Below are positions 36,412 through 45,705 of a stretch of 64,000 bases of DNA, piece by piece (position 1 is the first letter of the stretch; each line of letters opens with the position of its first letter). This stretch comes from CAVPXC01 sp963709505. Its GTDB lineage: Bacteria; Chloroflexota; Anaerolineae; JAAEKA01. The notes beneath the pieces are model-generated. The model was given only the letters and a program-made list of their open reading frames with translations, was not told where the DNA came from and did no database searches. A program made the translations under genes and the position numbers. The stretch lies in assembly GCA_963709505.1 (NCBI GenBank), contig CAVPXC010000011.1, positions 1 to 64,000 on the forward strand. The letters are read 5' to 3'.

Positions 36412-36443
36412 TGACTTTCTCTACTCCTTTTGTTCCAGTGCCA

Positions 36444-36572
36444 CTGAGCGATGAGCGATGAGCGATGACTGATGAGCAGTCCAACTATGACCTTTGTTGT
36501 CCGCTCTGTACTCATCACTCATCACTCATCACTCTGATCACTCATCACTCATCACTCATCACTGTTTACTAC
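36444..36572 (-). repeat. Heptamer inverted arrays between rpsM and rpsK
   Basis: Read on the minus strand, GATGAGT units start 9 bp after the S13 stop, and after about 35 bp of other sequence the opposing arm (ATCGCTC units) follows. Each unit carries TGA. Confidence 0.85.
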
Positions 36573-36946
36573 TTGCGAGCCCGCTTCTTGCCGGCTACTG
36601 TCTTGCGCGAGCCGCGCTTGGTGCGCGCATTGGTGCGCGTGCGCTGGCCGCGCCCAGGCAGGTTGAGGCGATGCCGCATTCCGCGGTAGCAGTTGATTTC
36701 CTGCAGCCGCTTGATGTTCATGCTGATCTCGCGGCGCAGGTCACCTTCTACGGTGTGCTCGCGATCGATCGTCTCACGCAGCTTCGCTATGTCGCTGTCG
36801 GTCAGATCGCGCACACGGACACTCTCGTCGATACTTAGCCTGCGCAAGATATCGGCGCTGGTCGAGGGTCCGATTCCATAGATATAGGTCAGTCCAATCA
36901 CGACCCGCTTATCGCGTGGCAGGTCAACACCGGCAATACGTGCCAT
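36569..36946 (-). CDS. rpsM: Ribosomal protein S13
   Basis: ARIAGVDLPRDKRVVIGLTY and IYGIGPSTSADILRRL start the protein, and GMRHRLNLPGRGQRTRTNAR and KRGSRKTVAGKKRARK end it. 125 residues. It contacts the head of the small subunit and tRNA. Confidence 0.97.
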   Translation of the reverse strand: MARIAGVDLPRDKRVVIGLTYIYGIGPSTSADILRRLSIDESVRVRDLTDSDIAKLRETIDREHTVEGDLRREISMNIKRLQEINCYRGMRHRLNLPGRGQRTRTNARTKRGSRKTVAGKKRARK

Positions 36947-36972
36947 ATTCTCGCTCCTTGGTTTCGCTTCCC

Positions 36973-37086
36973 CTATCCCTGGCGCTGCTTGTGCCGAGGA
37001 TTGGTGCAGATCACGCGCACGACACCGTGTCGCTTGATGATTTTACAGTTCTCGCAGCGTCGCTTGACGGAAGGCTTAACTTTCAT
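36973..37086 (-). CDS. rpmJ: Ribosomal protein L36
   Basis: This 37-residue gene encodes MKVKPSVKRRCENCKIIKRH and continues VRVICTNPRHKQRQG. The Cys-x2-Cys...Cys-x4-His zinc ribbon is intact. The stop is a TAG at 36973. It lies between map and rpsM; infA, normally beside it, is missing. Confidence 0.96.
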   Translation of the reverse strand: MKVKPSVKRRCENCKIIKRHGVVRVICTNPRHKQRQG

Positions 37087-37162
37087 AATGGCCAACTCCT
37101 CTTTTCAGGCAAAGAAACCCGCTGTCTGCTTTTCAGCCCACCGGATCTCCGGGCCGACACTC

Positions 37163-37990
37163 TCACAGCCTGGTTAGAATCTCCGGCTCGCCGTCGGTGA
37201 TTGCGATGCTGTGTTCAAAGTGCGCCGACAGCTCGCCATCCGCTGTCGACACGGTCCACTTGTCGCTTTGTACTTGAGTACGCCACGTGCCGGCGTTTAC
37301 CATCGGCTCCAGGGCAAAGGTCATACCCGATACAAGCCTGCGATTCATCGCAGGATACATCCGGGCGGCCTCTTTCCGATCCGGAACATAGTTCAGGATC
37401 TGCGGCTCTTCGTGCATTTCTCGACCGACGCCATGGCTCGTGTATTCCCGCACGACGGAAAACCCGAAGCGTTCCACGTATTCCTGCACGGCGCTCGAGA
37501 CATCGACGAAGCGATTGTTCATCTTGGCCTGGGCGATGCCCGCCCACAGGCTGCCTTCGGTTACGTCCAGCAGCTGTTTGGCCGCGCCGTTGACCGCACC
37601 AACCGGGTACGTCCAGCCCGAATCGCCAACGAAGCCTTTGTACACCGCTCCGACATCAATACTGACAATATCGCCAGCTTTCAGCACACGCTTCTTGCTG
37701 GGGATGCCATGGACCAACTCTTCGTTGATCGAGGCGCAGATACTGGCAGGGAACGGTGGTCCCTTCGGATCGGCGTTGGGATAGCCGACAAAGGCTGGAA
37801 TAGCCCCATGACCGCGGATAATCTCCTCTGCGATGGCGTTGAGATCAGCCGTGGTCACGCCTGGCTGGATGAGCTCGCGCAAACGAGCATGGACTTCAGC
37901 TACTATCCGGCCGGCGCTGCGCATCAACTCCAGCTCTTGAACTGTCTTGATGCGAATGCCACCGGTGCGCCTGGTCAAAGGCAAGATCAT
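37163..37990 (-). CDS. map: Methionine aminopeptidase, type I
   Basis: This metallopeptidase removes the initiator Met from nascent proteins. Metal ligands are visible in SIDVGAVYKGFVGDSGWTYP (two Asp), YTSHGVGREMHEEP (His), MTFALEPMV (Glu) and the terminal AHFEHSIAITDGEPEIL. 275 residues. The ATG at 37990 overlaps the adk stop by 4 bp (ATGA). Confidence 0.96.
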   Translation of the reverse strand: MILPLTRRTGGIRIKTVQELELMRSAGRIVAEVHARLRELIQPGVTTADLNAIAEEIIRGHGAIPAFVGYPNADPKGPPFPASICASINEELVHGIPSKKRVLKAGDIVSIDVGAVYKGFVGDSGWTYPVGAVNGAAKQLLDVTEGSLWAGIAQAKMNNRFVDVSSAVQEYVERFGFSVVREYTSHGVGREMHEEPQILNYVPDRKEAARMYPAMNRRLVSGMTFALEPMVNAGTWRTQVQSDKWTVSTADGELSAHFEHSIAITDGEPEILTRL

Positions 37991-38664
37991 TTCTCGTGCA
38001 ATGCTGCCTGAATAGCGTCCATCAGGGCTTGTTTCACCTCGTCGACCGATCGATTTCCATCCACAAAGACGGTCAGGTCCTTGGCGAAATAGTAGCCGAT
38101 CAGCGGCGAGGTCTGTTTGTAGTAGACGTACAGGCGGTTGAGCACCGTTTCCGGCGAGTCGTCTGAGCGTTGATAGAGCTCACCACCGCACTTATCGCAG
38201 ACACCTTCAGCCTTCGGCGGCATGAACAGCATGTGGTAAGTGGCTCCGCAATTGCGGCAGACTTGCCGGCCGGTCAGCCGGCCCATCAACTCTTCATCCG
38301 GCACGGTCAAGGCCGGCACGAGATCGATCTTGCTGCCCTGACTGGCCAGCATACCGTCGAGCGCCCTGGCCTGCTCCAGGGTGCGAGGGAAGCCATCAAG
38401 GATGACTCCCTTTGCGCAGTCTGGCCGGGTCAGCCGCTCTTTGATCATGCTGATCGTCACGTTGTCTGGTACGAGCTCGCCACGGTCCATATAACTCCTG
38501 GCGAGCAGGCCCAGCTCTGTTTGGTTTTTCAGGTTCTCGCGAAACAAGTCACCGGAGGAGACCTGTTTCAGTCCCAACTCTTCTTCGAGCATGGTCGCCT
38601 GAGTGCCTTTGCCGGCTCCAGGCGGCCCGACGAAGATGAGATAGACAGGATGCTCTGACGACAT
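37987..38664 (-). CDS. adk: Adenylate kinase (zinc LID form)
   Basis: P-loop FVGPPGAGKGTQA, NMP-binding VSSGDLFRENL, DGFPRTLEQA, and a four-Cys zinc LID (CRNCGATYH and CDKCGGEL). The ATG at 38664 (MSSEHPVYLIFVG) is 8 bp after AGGAAGG; an ATG 6 bp upstream is too close. 225 residues. It interconverts ATP, ADP and AMP. Confidence 0.96.
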   Translation of the reverse strand: MSSEHPVYLIFVGPPGAGKGTQATMLEEELGLKQVSSGDLFRENLKNQTELGLLARSYMDRGELVPDNVTISMIKERLTRPDCAKGVILDGFPRTLEQARALDGMLASQGSKIDLVPALTVPDEELMGRLTGRQVCRNCGATYHMLFMPPKAEGVCDKCGGELYQRSDDSPETVLNRLYVYYKQTSPLIGYYFAKDLTVFVDGNRSVDEVKQALMDAIQAALHEK

Positions 38665-38734
38665 TGTCATACCCTTCCTATCGCATCGAGGCCGTTGTTG
38701 ATACGGCTGGTGAAACAGCCGCACGCCTCGGCGC

Positions 38735-40045
38735 CTATCGGATGAAGCCCTCGTAGTGCCGCATGAGTAGCTGGGCTTCGAGCTGCTTCATGGTATCCAA
38801 CACCACACCCACGACGATCAGTAGACCGGAGCTGGAGACCAGCAGCTGGGTGTTGGTTGCATCGTTTGAAGGATTGACCAAGCTGATCAGCCAGGGCAAA
38901 ACCGCGATACCGGCCAGGAACAGCGCGCCCGCGATGGTAATTCGGCTCATCACGGCATTCAGGTAGTCCTCCGTGCGTTTGCCCGGCCGGATACCCGGAA
39001 TGAATCCGCCCTGTCGTTGCAGCGAGTTGGCCAAGTTCTGCTCACGAAAGATCACGTCCGTGTAGAAGTAGGTAAACGCGACCACCAGCAGGAAGTACAG
39101 GATCCAATACACGCTGCTCGATGGCGTCAACGTCGTCGTGAAGAACGTGGCAATATTGCCCACTAAGCCCGGCGAGTTCTGGAAGTAGCTAGCGATCGTG
39201 CCGGGAAATAGCAGCAAGCTTTGAGCGAAGATCAACGGGATCATGCCGGCGGTATTGACACGCAGTGGGATGTAGGTACTTTGCCCACCGACCACCATCA
39301 ACCGGTTGCCGCGCATGGCTCGAACTCGTTTGCCGTATTGTACCGGGATGCGTCGCTGGCCTTCCTGAATAAAGACGATCACGGCGACGGTCGCAATGGT
39401 GATCAGAATGAACACAAGCAGTGTCAGATACTGTTGTGACGAGATCAGTTGGGCGATATTGCTTGGCAGACCAGCGACGATCCCACCGAAGATGATGATC
39501 GAGATACCGTTGCCGATACCCTGTTCGGTGATGATCTGTCCCAACCACATCGCAAACATCGTGCCTGCCACCAGGGAGACGATGATCACAAGCGATGTGA
39601 ACGCACTTTCTTCGGTGAAGCCGAAGGTGGGTAGCGCCCCCTGGCTCTTCAGCAACGTTGACTGGCCAAAGGCCTGCAAAGTGGCCAACGGGATCGTCAA
39701 CCAGAGGGTGTACTGGTTGATCTTCTGCCGTCCCTGATCGCCTTCTTTGCTCAGTGCAGTCAGGGCAGGGATGATCGGGATCAGCAGCTGGATGATAATC
39801 TGCGCTGTGATGTATGGGTAGACACCCATCGCGATCACCGAGAAGTTCTCCAGCGCGCCGCCTGACATGATGTTCATGAAGCCGAGCAGGGCGTTGTTCT
39901 CGAAGAGGCCCTGAAGCACCTGGCTGTTGACGCCCGGCACCGGCACGGTGGCAGCCAACCGATAAACGGCAAGGATACCGAGCGTGACAAAGATCTTCTT
40001 GCGCAGATCAGGCAGGCGCAGGGCATTGCGCACAGCAATAAGCAT
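38735..40045 (-). CDS. secY: Preprotein translocase subunit SecY
   Basis: A ten-helix membrane protein of 436 residues that forms the Sec channel. VYRLAATVPVPGVN lies after the first helix, PYITAQIIIQLL and QGIGNGISIIIFGG are conserved, and FIPGIRPGKRTEDYLN is the cytoplasmic loop for SecA/ribosome contact. The position between L15 and adk is standard. Confidence 0.97.
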   Translation of the reverse strand: MLIAVRNALRLPDLRKKIFVTLGILAVYRLAATVPVPGVNSQVLQGLFENNALLGFMNIMSGGALENFSVIAMGVYPYITAQIIIQLLIPIIPALTALSKEGDQGRQKINQYTLWLTIPLATLQAFGQSTLLKSQGALPTFGFTEESAFTSLVIIVSLVAGTMFAMWLGQIITEQGIGNGISIIIFGGIVAGLPSNIAQLISSQQYLTLLVFILITIATVAVIVFIQEGQRRIPVQYGKRVRAMRGNRLMVVGGQSTYIPLRVNTAGMIPLIFAQSLLLFPGTIASYFQNSPGLVGNIATFFTTTLTPSSSVYWILYFLLVVAFTYFYTDVIFREQNLANSLQRQGGFIPGIRPGKRTEDYLNAVMSRITIAGALFLAGIAVLPWLISLVNPSNDATNTQLLVSSSGLLIVVGVVLDTMKQLEAQLLMRHYEGFIR

Positions 40046-40135
40046 CTTGGATCAACCTCCTGGATCTAGGCCCTAAGGCTTAGACAACGGCATGCCTGGC
40101 TTGCTACCAGCCGAGACACAGGGTTGCTGGCTGGC

Positions 40136-40585
40136 CTAGGCCTCGATGATCTCGACCGTGCCGCCTGCAGCCTCGATTTTTGCTCGGGCGCTTTCGGAAA
40201 CACGGTGAGCCTTGACGATGAGCGGGCGATCTACATCGCCTTGGGCCAGGATGGCCACTCGTTCCGTCGTCTTCTTGATAATCCCGGCGGCTGCCAAGGT
40301 ATCAGGCGATACTTCGCTGTCGGCGGCAAAGCCGGCCAAGCGCGCCAGATTGACTGGCTTGTACTCCACACGCCAGATGTTGGTGAACCCGCGCAGGTGG
40401 GGCAGGCGCCTGACCAGCGGCAGCTGACCGCCTTCGAAGTACGGGCGGACACCGCCGCCAGCGCGCTTGTTCTGGCCCTTGGCGCCGCGACCCGCGGTCT
40501 TGCCCTGTCCAGCCGCAATGCCGCGGCCGACGCGCTTGCGGTTCTTCTTGGACCCGGGATTGGGCTGTAGATCATGCAACCGCAT
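40136..40585 (-). CDS. rplO: Ribosomal protein L15
   Basis: The start MRLHDLQPNPGSKKNRKRVG and GRGIAAGQGKTAGRGAKGQN, then YFEGGQLPLVRRLPHLRGF, are typical of L15. The ATG at 40585 follows GAAGGAG; a GTG at 40600 in frame is less suitable. 149 residues. Confidence 0.97.
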   Translation of the reverse strand: MRLHDLQPNPGSKKNRKRVGRGIAAGQGKTAGRGAKGQNKRAGGGVRPYFEGGQLPLVRRLPHLRGFTNIWRVEYKPVNLARLAGFAADSEVSPDTLAAAGIIKKTTERVAILAQGDVDRPLIVKAHRVSESARAKIEAAGGTVEIIEA

Positions 40586-40599
40586 GGCTGTCTCCTTCA

Positions 40600-40809
40600 C
40601 TACTCTACCACCTCGACCGAGACGAGGTGACCGACACGGTCGATCATACCTCGAATAGCTGGGGTGTTGGACTGTTCGATAGAGTCTCCGAGCCTGTTCA
40701 GCCCCAGTGCCTTGACGGTGGCTTTCTGTTTCTTATTCAGGCCGATAGAACTTCTGATATAGGTCACCCGAACTGTCTTGACGCCGGGATCGATGTTCTT
40801 ACTTTGCAT
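40600..40809 (-). CDS. rpmD: Ribosomal protein L30
   Basis: From the ATG at 40809: VRVTYIRSSIGLNKKQKATV and ALGLNRLGDSIEQSNTPAIR, the L30 pattern. 69 residues. It overlaps the end of rpsE by 11 bp. Confidence 0.95.
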   Translation of the reverse strand: MQSKNIDPGVKTVRVTYIRSSIGLNKKQKATVKALGLNRLGDSIEQSNTPAIRGMIDRVGHLVSVEVVE

Positions 40810-41362
40810 TTCGACTCCAGAATGGCATGACACTCTCGACGGGCTTGCCGCGCCGCCGGGCCTCGGTTTCTGGGTCCTTGAGCTGGGTCAAGCCTTGATA
40901 GGTCGCCTTCACCACATTAAGGATGTTGGCGCTGCCCATCGATTTGGTCAAGATATCCTTGATGCCGGCTGCTTCGACCACCGCGCGCACACCGCCGCCT
41001 GCGATGACGCCCGTGCCGGGGGAGGCCGGCTTGAGCAGCACCTTCGCAGCGCTGAAGTCAGAGACGATCTCGTGCGGGATGGTCGTGCCCAACATGGAGA
41101 TCTTACGCATGTTGCGGCGTGCTCGCTCGCTTCCCTTGCGGATGGCCTCAGGAACCTCACGCGCTTTGCCGATGCCGACACCGACGCTGCCCTGGTTGTC
41201 GCCAACTACGACGACCGCGCGGAAGGCGAAGCGACGTCCGCCCTTTACAACCTTAGCTGTGCGAGCCAGGTGTACGACGCGCTCGTCCAGTTCCTCGCGT
41301 TCCTCGGTCTCGCGACCCCGTGGCTGTCTTTTTCGTTGCTGTTGTTGCTGTTGTGCTGGCAT
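40799..41362 (-). CDS. rpsE: Ribosomal protein S5
   Basis: From the ATG at 41362 (GGAGGAAT upstream) a run of six Gln opens the protein, then ELDERVVHLARTAKVVKGGR and FAFRAVVVVGDNQGSVGVG, IGKAREVPEAIRKG and GGVRAVVEAAGIKDILTKS. 187 residues. The Gln run at the N-terminus is unusual but outside the conserved domain. Confidence 0.96.
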   Translation of the reverse strand: MPAQQQQQQRKRQPRGRETEEREELDERVVHLARTAKVVKGGRRFAFRAVVVVGDNQGSVGVGIGKAREVPEAIRKGSERARRNMRKISMLGTTIPHEIVSDFSAAKVLLKPASPGTGVIAGGGVRAVVEAAGIKDILTKSMGSANILNVVKATYQGLTQLKDPETEARRRGKPVESVMPFWSRNAK

Positions 41363-41426
41363 TATTCCTCCTGCCGTCTGGTTCGCAGGGTACACTCTGA
41401 GTGCTCGCTGATTAAACCAGCGGCTG

Positions 41427-41792
41427 TTAGAAATCCAGTCCGCCCTCGCGGGAAGCCTCGGCCAGGGCACGCACGCGGCCATGGTAAGGGTAGCCGCCGC
41501 GGTCGAACACAACTTGCTTGATGCCCTTTTCAAGTGCCCGCTTGGCTACGAGAGCGCCGACTAGCCTGGCCTGTTCTGTCTTGTTGGCGCTGGTCGCATC
41601 GTCCCGGATTTCGTTATCCAGCGTCGAAGCGGCCACCAGCGTCAGACCCTGGTCGTCGTCGACGACCTGAGCGTAGATGTGGGTCAAGCTGCGGAAAACG
41701 TTCAGGCGCGGCCGGGCGGTCGTGCCATGCACGCGACGGCGCACGCGCTGATGGCGTCTTTTGCGCAATACACTCTTACTTTCCGTCGCCAT
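41427..41792 (-). CDS. rplR: Ribosomal protein L18
   Basis: RHQRVRRRVHGTTARPRLNV and FRSLTHIYAQVVDD, ending VVFDRGGYPYHGRVRALAEA. 121 residues. It binds 5S rRNA. Confidence 0.97.
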   Translation of the reverse strand: MATESKSVLRKRRHQRVRRRVHGTTARPRLNVFRSLTHIYAQVVDDDQGLTLVAASTLDNEIRDDATSANKTEQARLVGALVAKRALEKGIKQVVFDRGGYPYHGRVRALAEASREGGLDF

Positions 41793-41806
41793 AACCTAGT
41801 CTCCTC

Positions 41807-42349
41807 TTACTTACCGGTCTTGCCCTGCTTACGGCGAACTTGCTCGCCGAGGTAGCGGATGCCCTTGCCGTGGTAGGGCTCTGGCGGTCGTACGCTTCGA
41901 ATGCGGGCCGCTGTTAAACCTACCAACTCACGATCGATCCCTTCGACTGTAATGCGGTTGGCTTTGGGATCGACGGTGTAAGCGATGCCCTGGGGCGCAT
42001 CCATCTCAACCGGATGGGAATAGCCCATGTACAACACCAGCTTGCCGCTCTTGACTTCGGCACGGTAGCCAACACCCTGGATTTCCAAGGCTCTTGTGAA
42101 GCCGGAGGTTACGCCGACAACCATGTTATTGAGCAACGCGCGCGTAAGACCGTGTTGCATGCGATGAATCCGGCCGTCAGTCGGCCGCACCACATGCAAG
42201 GTGCCTTCGCGCATCTCAAGCGACATGTCGGGATTGACGGCGCGTTCCAACTGTCCTTTAGGTCCCTTTACGACCACCTCGTTACCCTGGCTAACCTCGA
42301 TAGTTACGCCTTTTGGTAATGTGATGGGCAATCGTCCAACTCGTGACAC
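41807..42349 (-). CDS. rplF: Ribosomal protein L6
   Basis: SRVGRLPITLPKGVTIEVSQ start and the end VRPPEPYHGKGIRYLGEQVR are diagnostic. 180 residues. Confidence 0.97.
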   Translation of the reverse strand: MSRVGRLPITLPKGVTIEVSQGNEVVVKGPKGQLERAVNPDMSLEMREGTLHVVRPTDGRIHRMQHGLTRALLNNMVVGVTSGFTRALEIQGVGYRAEVKSGKLVLYMGYSHPVEMDAPQGIAYTVDPKANRITVEGIDRELVGLTAARIRSVRPPEPYHGKGIRYLGEQVRRKQGKTGK

Positions 42350-42470
42350 AGTCCACCTCCATGAGTAGCGCGAGGCGCTCAGAACTCGCCTTGGGCCAAT
42401 CGATTGCTGCCCGACGCGCTTGACGCGCGATCGAAGGCATCACCTGTGGCCCTGGCTGGCAAGCTTCAAG

Positions 42471-42866
42471 CTACCACACGTAGCACAGCACCTCGCCGCC
42501 CACATTCAAGCGTCTGGCCTGCTGTCCGGTGATAATCCCGCGTGGGGTGGACAGGATGGCAACGCCCATCCCATTCAGCACCCAGGGGATGTCATCGCGG
42601 CCGACATACATTCGCCGACCTGGCTTGCTCACACGCCGTATCTTGCTGATGATCGGCTGCCGGTCGTCGTCGTACTTCAAGACAATGCGTAGGCTGGGCT
42701 GGGGTTCATCCCGGGTAACCTGGTAGTTCTTGATGTATCCTTCTTCTTTCAGGATGCGGGCTACTGCCACTTTGATCTTTGAGCTGGGTAATGTTACCTG
42801 CTTGTGGCGAGCCAACAACCCGTTGCTGATTTGATTCAGCATATCCGCAATGGGATCGGTCATCAT
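42471..42866 (-). CDS. rpsH: Ribosomal protein S8
   Basis: TDPIADMLNQISNGLLARHK and the end ILSTPRGIITGQQARRLNVG with a final GGEVLCYVW are S8. The gene opens with ATGATG; either codon may start. 131 residues. The gap of about 120 bp to L6 shows no gene. Confidence 0.97.
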   Translation of the reverse strand: MMTDPIADMLNQISNGLLARHKQVTLPSSKIKVAVARILKEEGYIKNYQVTRDEPQPSLRIVLKYDDDRQPIISKIRRVSKPGRRMYVGRDDIPWVLNGMGVAILSTPRGIITGQQARRLNVGGEVLCYVW

Positions 42867-43034
42867 AGCGTTTCAAACTCCATCGAGTGTTCACGACGCG
42901 CCCCGTTTGGGCTCGCGACGATGTCTCTTGCCGCGTTCATCAGCCGTGATAGCATGGGGTGAGACTCGCACGAGCCGGTCAAAACGACCTGGGCACAGGT
43001 CGTTGACCGACATCGGGTCGTCGCACTCGCGCGC

Positions 43035-43217
43035 CTACCAGCTAGACTTGACGACGCCCGGCAGGCGTCCTTCCAGGGCTTCTTTGCGGAAGCAAATGCG
43101 GCAGAGCTTGAATCTGCGCATGTAACCACGGGGGCGCCCGCAGACGGTGCAACGATTGCGCACCCGCGTGGGGTACTTGCGTCGCTGCTCACGATAGATG
43201 ATGCTTGTCTTAGCCAA
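43035..43217 (-). CDS. rpsN: Ribosomal protein S14, zinc-binding type Z
   Basis: 60 residues with a CTVC...CRIC zinc ribbon (CTVCGRPRGYMRRFKLCRIC) and the end RLPGVVKSSW. The gap of about 170 bp to S8 holds no gene I can support. Confidence 0.97.
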   Translation of the reverse strand: MAKTSIIYREQRRKYPTRVRNRCTVCGRPRGYMRRFKLCRICFRKEALEGRLPGVVKSSW

Positions 43218-43316
43218 GGTTCTTGCCTCTACTCTTCTTCAGATCCAAGGCTGGCAGGCCCTCAACAGGAGAATGCAGCCCTGTCATTGGTCCAGCGGCC
43301 TGTGAACCGCCGATAC

Positions 43317-43871
43317 CTAGCGGCTCCGATCGGCACGCTTGAACGGCATACCCAGGTGGTGCAGCAAACGCCGCGCCTCTTCATCAGTCTTTGCCGAGGT
43401 TACGATGGTCACAGACATACCACGCACCTTGTCGATTTTGTCGTAGTCAATCTCCGGAAAGATGAGCTGCTCGCGCAGCCCCAAGCTGTAATTGCCCCGG
43501 CCGTCGAAGGCATCCGCCGACACGCCACTGAAATCGCGCTGGCGAGGCAAGGCGATGTTGCACAGCTTATCCAGGAAGGACCACATCCGCTCGCCGCGCA
43601 GGGTTACGGCTACGCCGATGGTGTTACCCTCGCGCAGCTTGAAGGTGGCGATCGACATACGGGCCTTCGTGGTCACCGGCTTTTGGCCGGTGATCTGTGT
43701 CAGGTCCGAGATTGCAGCATCAAGGGCTTTGGCGTTCTGCAATGCCTCACCCATGCCGATGTTGATCACAATCTTTTGGAGCCGCGGCACCTGCATTGGG
43801 TTCCGGTATTGGAACTCAGACTGTAACGCCGGCACAGCTTCGTCCGAATAGCGTTCTTTCAACCTTGCCAT
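43317..43871 (-). CDS. rplE: Ribosomal protein L5
   Basis: IVINIGMGEALQNAKALDAA and ITGQKPVTTKARMSIATFKL, and the end IVTSAKTDEEARRLLHHLGM. 184 residues. It contacts 5S rRNA and the P-site tRNA. Confidence 0.97.
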   Translation of the reverse strand: MARLKERYSDEAVPALQSEFQYRNPMQVPRLQKIVINIGMGEALQNAKALDAAISDLTQITGQKPVTTKARMSIATFKLREGNTIGVAVTLRGERMWSFLDKLCNIALPRQRDFSGVSADAFDGRGNYSLGLREQLIFPEIDYDKIDKVRGMSVTIVTSAKTDEEARRLLHHLGMPFKRADRSR

Positions 43872-43935
43872 AAATGTCTCCGTGCTGACAAGCGCTTTCT
43901 CTACAAGCGTTTGTTTTGGTACCTGTCTGCGACGA

Positions 43936-44289
43936 TTACTCGATGCTTTCGCCGCACTTCTTGCAGCGCCGCAGCTTGTTGCCGTCTTCGAGGATCTGGT
44001 GGCCCACGCGGGTAGGCTTGCCGCAGCGTGGACAGACCAGCATCACGTTGCTGATGTGAAGCGGCGCCTCGCGCTCGATGCGGCCGGTTTGTGTCCGAAT
44101 GTTGCCTGTCCGCCGCTGATGCTTGATCATCAGGTTGACGCCTGCTACAACGATCCGCACATCATTGGGGTCAGCCTGACCTTGCTGGCGGCCGCTGCGC
44201 CGGCCTAACATGACGCGCTGCACCTGGCCGCGCTCACCTTTGTGTTCTCCGTTGATAATCTCAACGGTGTCGCCTGTCTTGATATGCAT
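43936..44289 (-). CDS. rplX: Ribosomal protein L24 (zinc-ribbon form)
   Basis: MHIKTGDTVEIINGEHKGER is the KOW motif region; the C-terminal VCPRCGKPTRVGHQI and RRCKKCGESIE carry four Cys. The ATG at 44289 shares one base with the L14 stop (TGATG). 117 residues. Confidence 0.96.
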   Translation of the reverse strand: MHIKTGDTVEIINGEHKGERGQVQRVMLGRRSGRQQGQADPNDVRIVVAGVNLMIKHQRRTGNIRTQTGRIEREAPLHISNVMLVCPRCGKPTRVGHQILEDGNKLRRCKKCGESIE

Positions 44290-44657
44290 CAAAGCACCTC
44301 TGGGGCCAGTGACACGATCTTCATGTACCCCAGCTCGCGCAATTCGCGAGCTACGGGGCCAAAGATACGGGTGCCCTTGGGATTCTTGTGATCGTCGATG
44401 ATGACCGCGGCATTGTCGTCGAAGCGAATCGTGCTGCCGTCAGGCCGGCTGAATTCCTTTTTCGTCCGCACGATCACCGCTTTGACGATGTCACCCTTTT
44501 TGACCCCACTGTGCGGAGCCGCCTGCTTCACGGTAGCGACGATGATGTCGCCTACCGCGCCGTAGCGTCGGCGCGTGCTGCCGCTCACTTGAATGCAAAG
44601 CAACTCTTTTGCACCGGTGTTGTCGGCGACCTTCAGCCGGCTTTCTTTCTGAATCAT
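44289..44657 (-). CDS. rplN: Ribosomal protein L14
   Basis: MIQKESRLKVADNTGAKELL start, with VIVRTKKEFSRPDGSTIRFD and GTRIFGPVARELRE. 122 residues. Confidence 0.97.
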   Translation of the reverse strand: MIQKESRLKVADNTGAKELLCIQVSGSTRRRYGAVGDIIVATVKQAAPHSGVKKGDIVKAVIVRTKKEFSRPDGSTIRFDDNAAVIIDDHKNPKGTRIFGPVARELRELGYMKIVSLAPEVL

Positions 44658-44752
44658 TGCTCATTCTCCTCGTGCCTGGGGGTGCGACGCGACGCGTAAG
44701 CCGACGGCACCTGTGGGCTGGCCCCGTGTACGCGGGGCTGGCTGCCAGGCAA

Positions 44753-45010
44753 CTAGCCCCTGGCGCTGTGCTCCAGAATGGCCTCAACTACCCAGCGTTT
44801 GCGGCTGCTCAGGGGGCGTGATTCGATGATTCGCACGACGTCGCCGATGCCGCACTCGTTCTTCTCGTCGTGAGCCATGAAGCGGCGGTGGCTTCGAATC
44901 ACTTTGCCGTACATCGGGTGTCGGGTAACCCGCTCAACCTCGACGACGACGGATTTTTGCATCTTGTTGCTGGTCACCCGTCCGACCAATTGCTTGCGCT
45001 GCTCACGCAT
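44753..45010 (-). CDS. rpsQ: Ribosomal protein S17
   Basis: RKQLVGRVTSNKMQKSVVVE and VERVTRHPMYGKVIRSHRRF, GIGDVVRIIESRPLSSRKRW. 85 residues. Confidence 0.97.
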   Translation of the reverse strand: MREQRKQLVGRVTSNKMQKSVVVEVERVTRHPMYGKVIRSHRRFMAHDEKNECGIGDVVRIIESRPLSSRKRWVVEAILEHSARG

Positions 45011-45012
45011 CG

Positions 45013-45225
45013 TTAACTCTCCTTAGCTTGCCACGCGGCCAGCTCGCGCTCGCGCAGAATGGTCTTCAAACGGGCGACTTCCCGGCGCAGCTGGCCTATG
45101 CGAGCGAAGTTCTTTAACTGCCCCGTGTGCTTCTGGAAGCGCAGGTTGAACAGCTCTTCGTAGGTCTCGTCCAGCTTCTGGCCCACTTCGGGCGATGTCA
45201 GGTTGCGAATGTCTTCTGGCCGCAT
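45013..45225 (-). CDS. rpmC: Ribosomal protein L29
   Basis: MRPEDIRNLTSPEVGQKLDE and ELFNLRFQKHTGQLKNFARI are typical. 70 residues. The ATG at 45225 is one base after the L16 stop; a longer open frame upstream overlaps L16 and is not used. Confidence 0.95.
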   Translation of the reverse strand: MRPEDIRNLTSPEVGQKLDETYEELFNLRFQKHTGQLKNFARIGQLRREVARLKTILRERELAAWQAKES

Positions 45226-45226
45226 A

Positions 45227-45649
45227 TCAACCTTCTCCCAGCGTCTCGCGCTTGACAAACTGCGTACGGATGGGCAGTTTGAAAGCTGCTCGCTCCATCG
45301 CTTCACGCGCAATCTCTTCGCTTACGCCCGCAATCTCGAACAGAACACGGCCTGGTCGAACGACTGCAACGTAATGGTCGACCGCGCCCTTGCCGCTGCC
45401 CATGCGGGTCTCGGCGGCTTTTGCTGTCACCGGCTTGTCTGGGAACACCTTGATCCAAACCTTGCCGCCACGTCGTATGTAACGCACGATGGCGCGTCGG
45501 GCTGCTTCGATTTGGCGAGAGGTCATCCAGCAGGGTTCGAGGGCTTGTAGACCGAACTCACCCTGATTGACGGTGTTACCGCGCTGACTATAACCTGTCA
45601 TCCGGCCGCGATATTGCTTCCGGTACTTCATTCGCTTTGGCATCAACAT
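45227..45649 (-). CDS. rplP: Ribosomal protein L16
   Basis: From the ATG at 45649: MLMPKRMKYRKQYRGRMTGY, GEFGLQALEPCWMTSRQIEA, then GKGAVDHYVAVVRPGRVLFE. 140 residues, the standard length. An upstream open extension has no family resemblance. Confidence 0.97.
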   Translation of the reverse strand: MLMPKRMKYRKQYRGRMTGYSQRGNTVNQGEFGLQALEPCWMTSRQIEAARRAIVRYIRRGGKVWIKVFPDKPVTAKAAETRMGSGKGAVDHYVAVVRPGRVLFEIAGVSEEIAREAMERAAFKLPIRTQFVKRETLGEG

Positions 45650-45705
45650 AGCAGAAGTATCTCCGTTTTTTGCCAGCCCACCAGCGATTTTGCTGGGCAA
45701 AGGCC

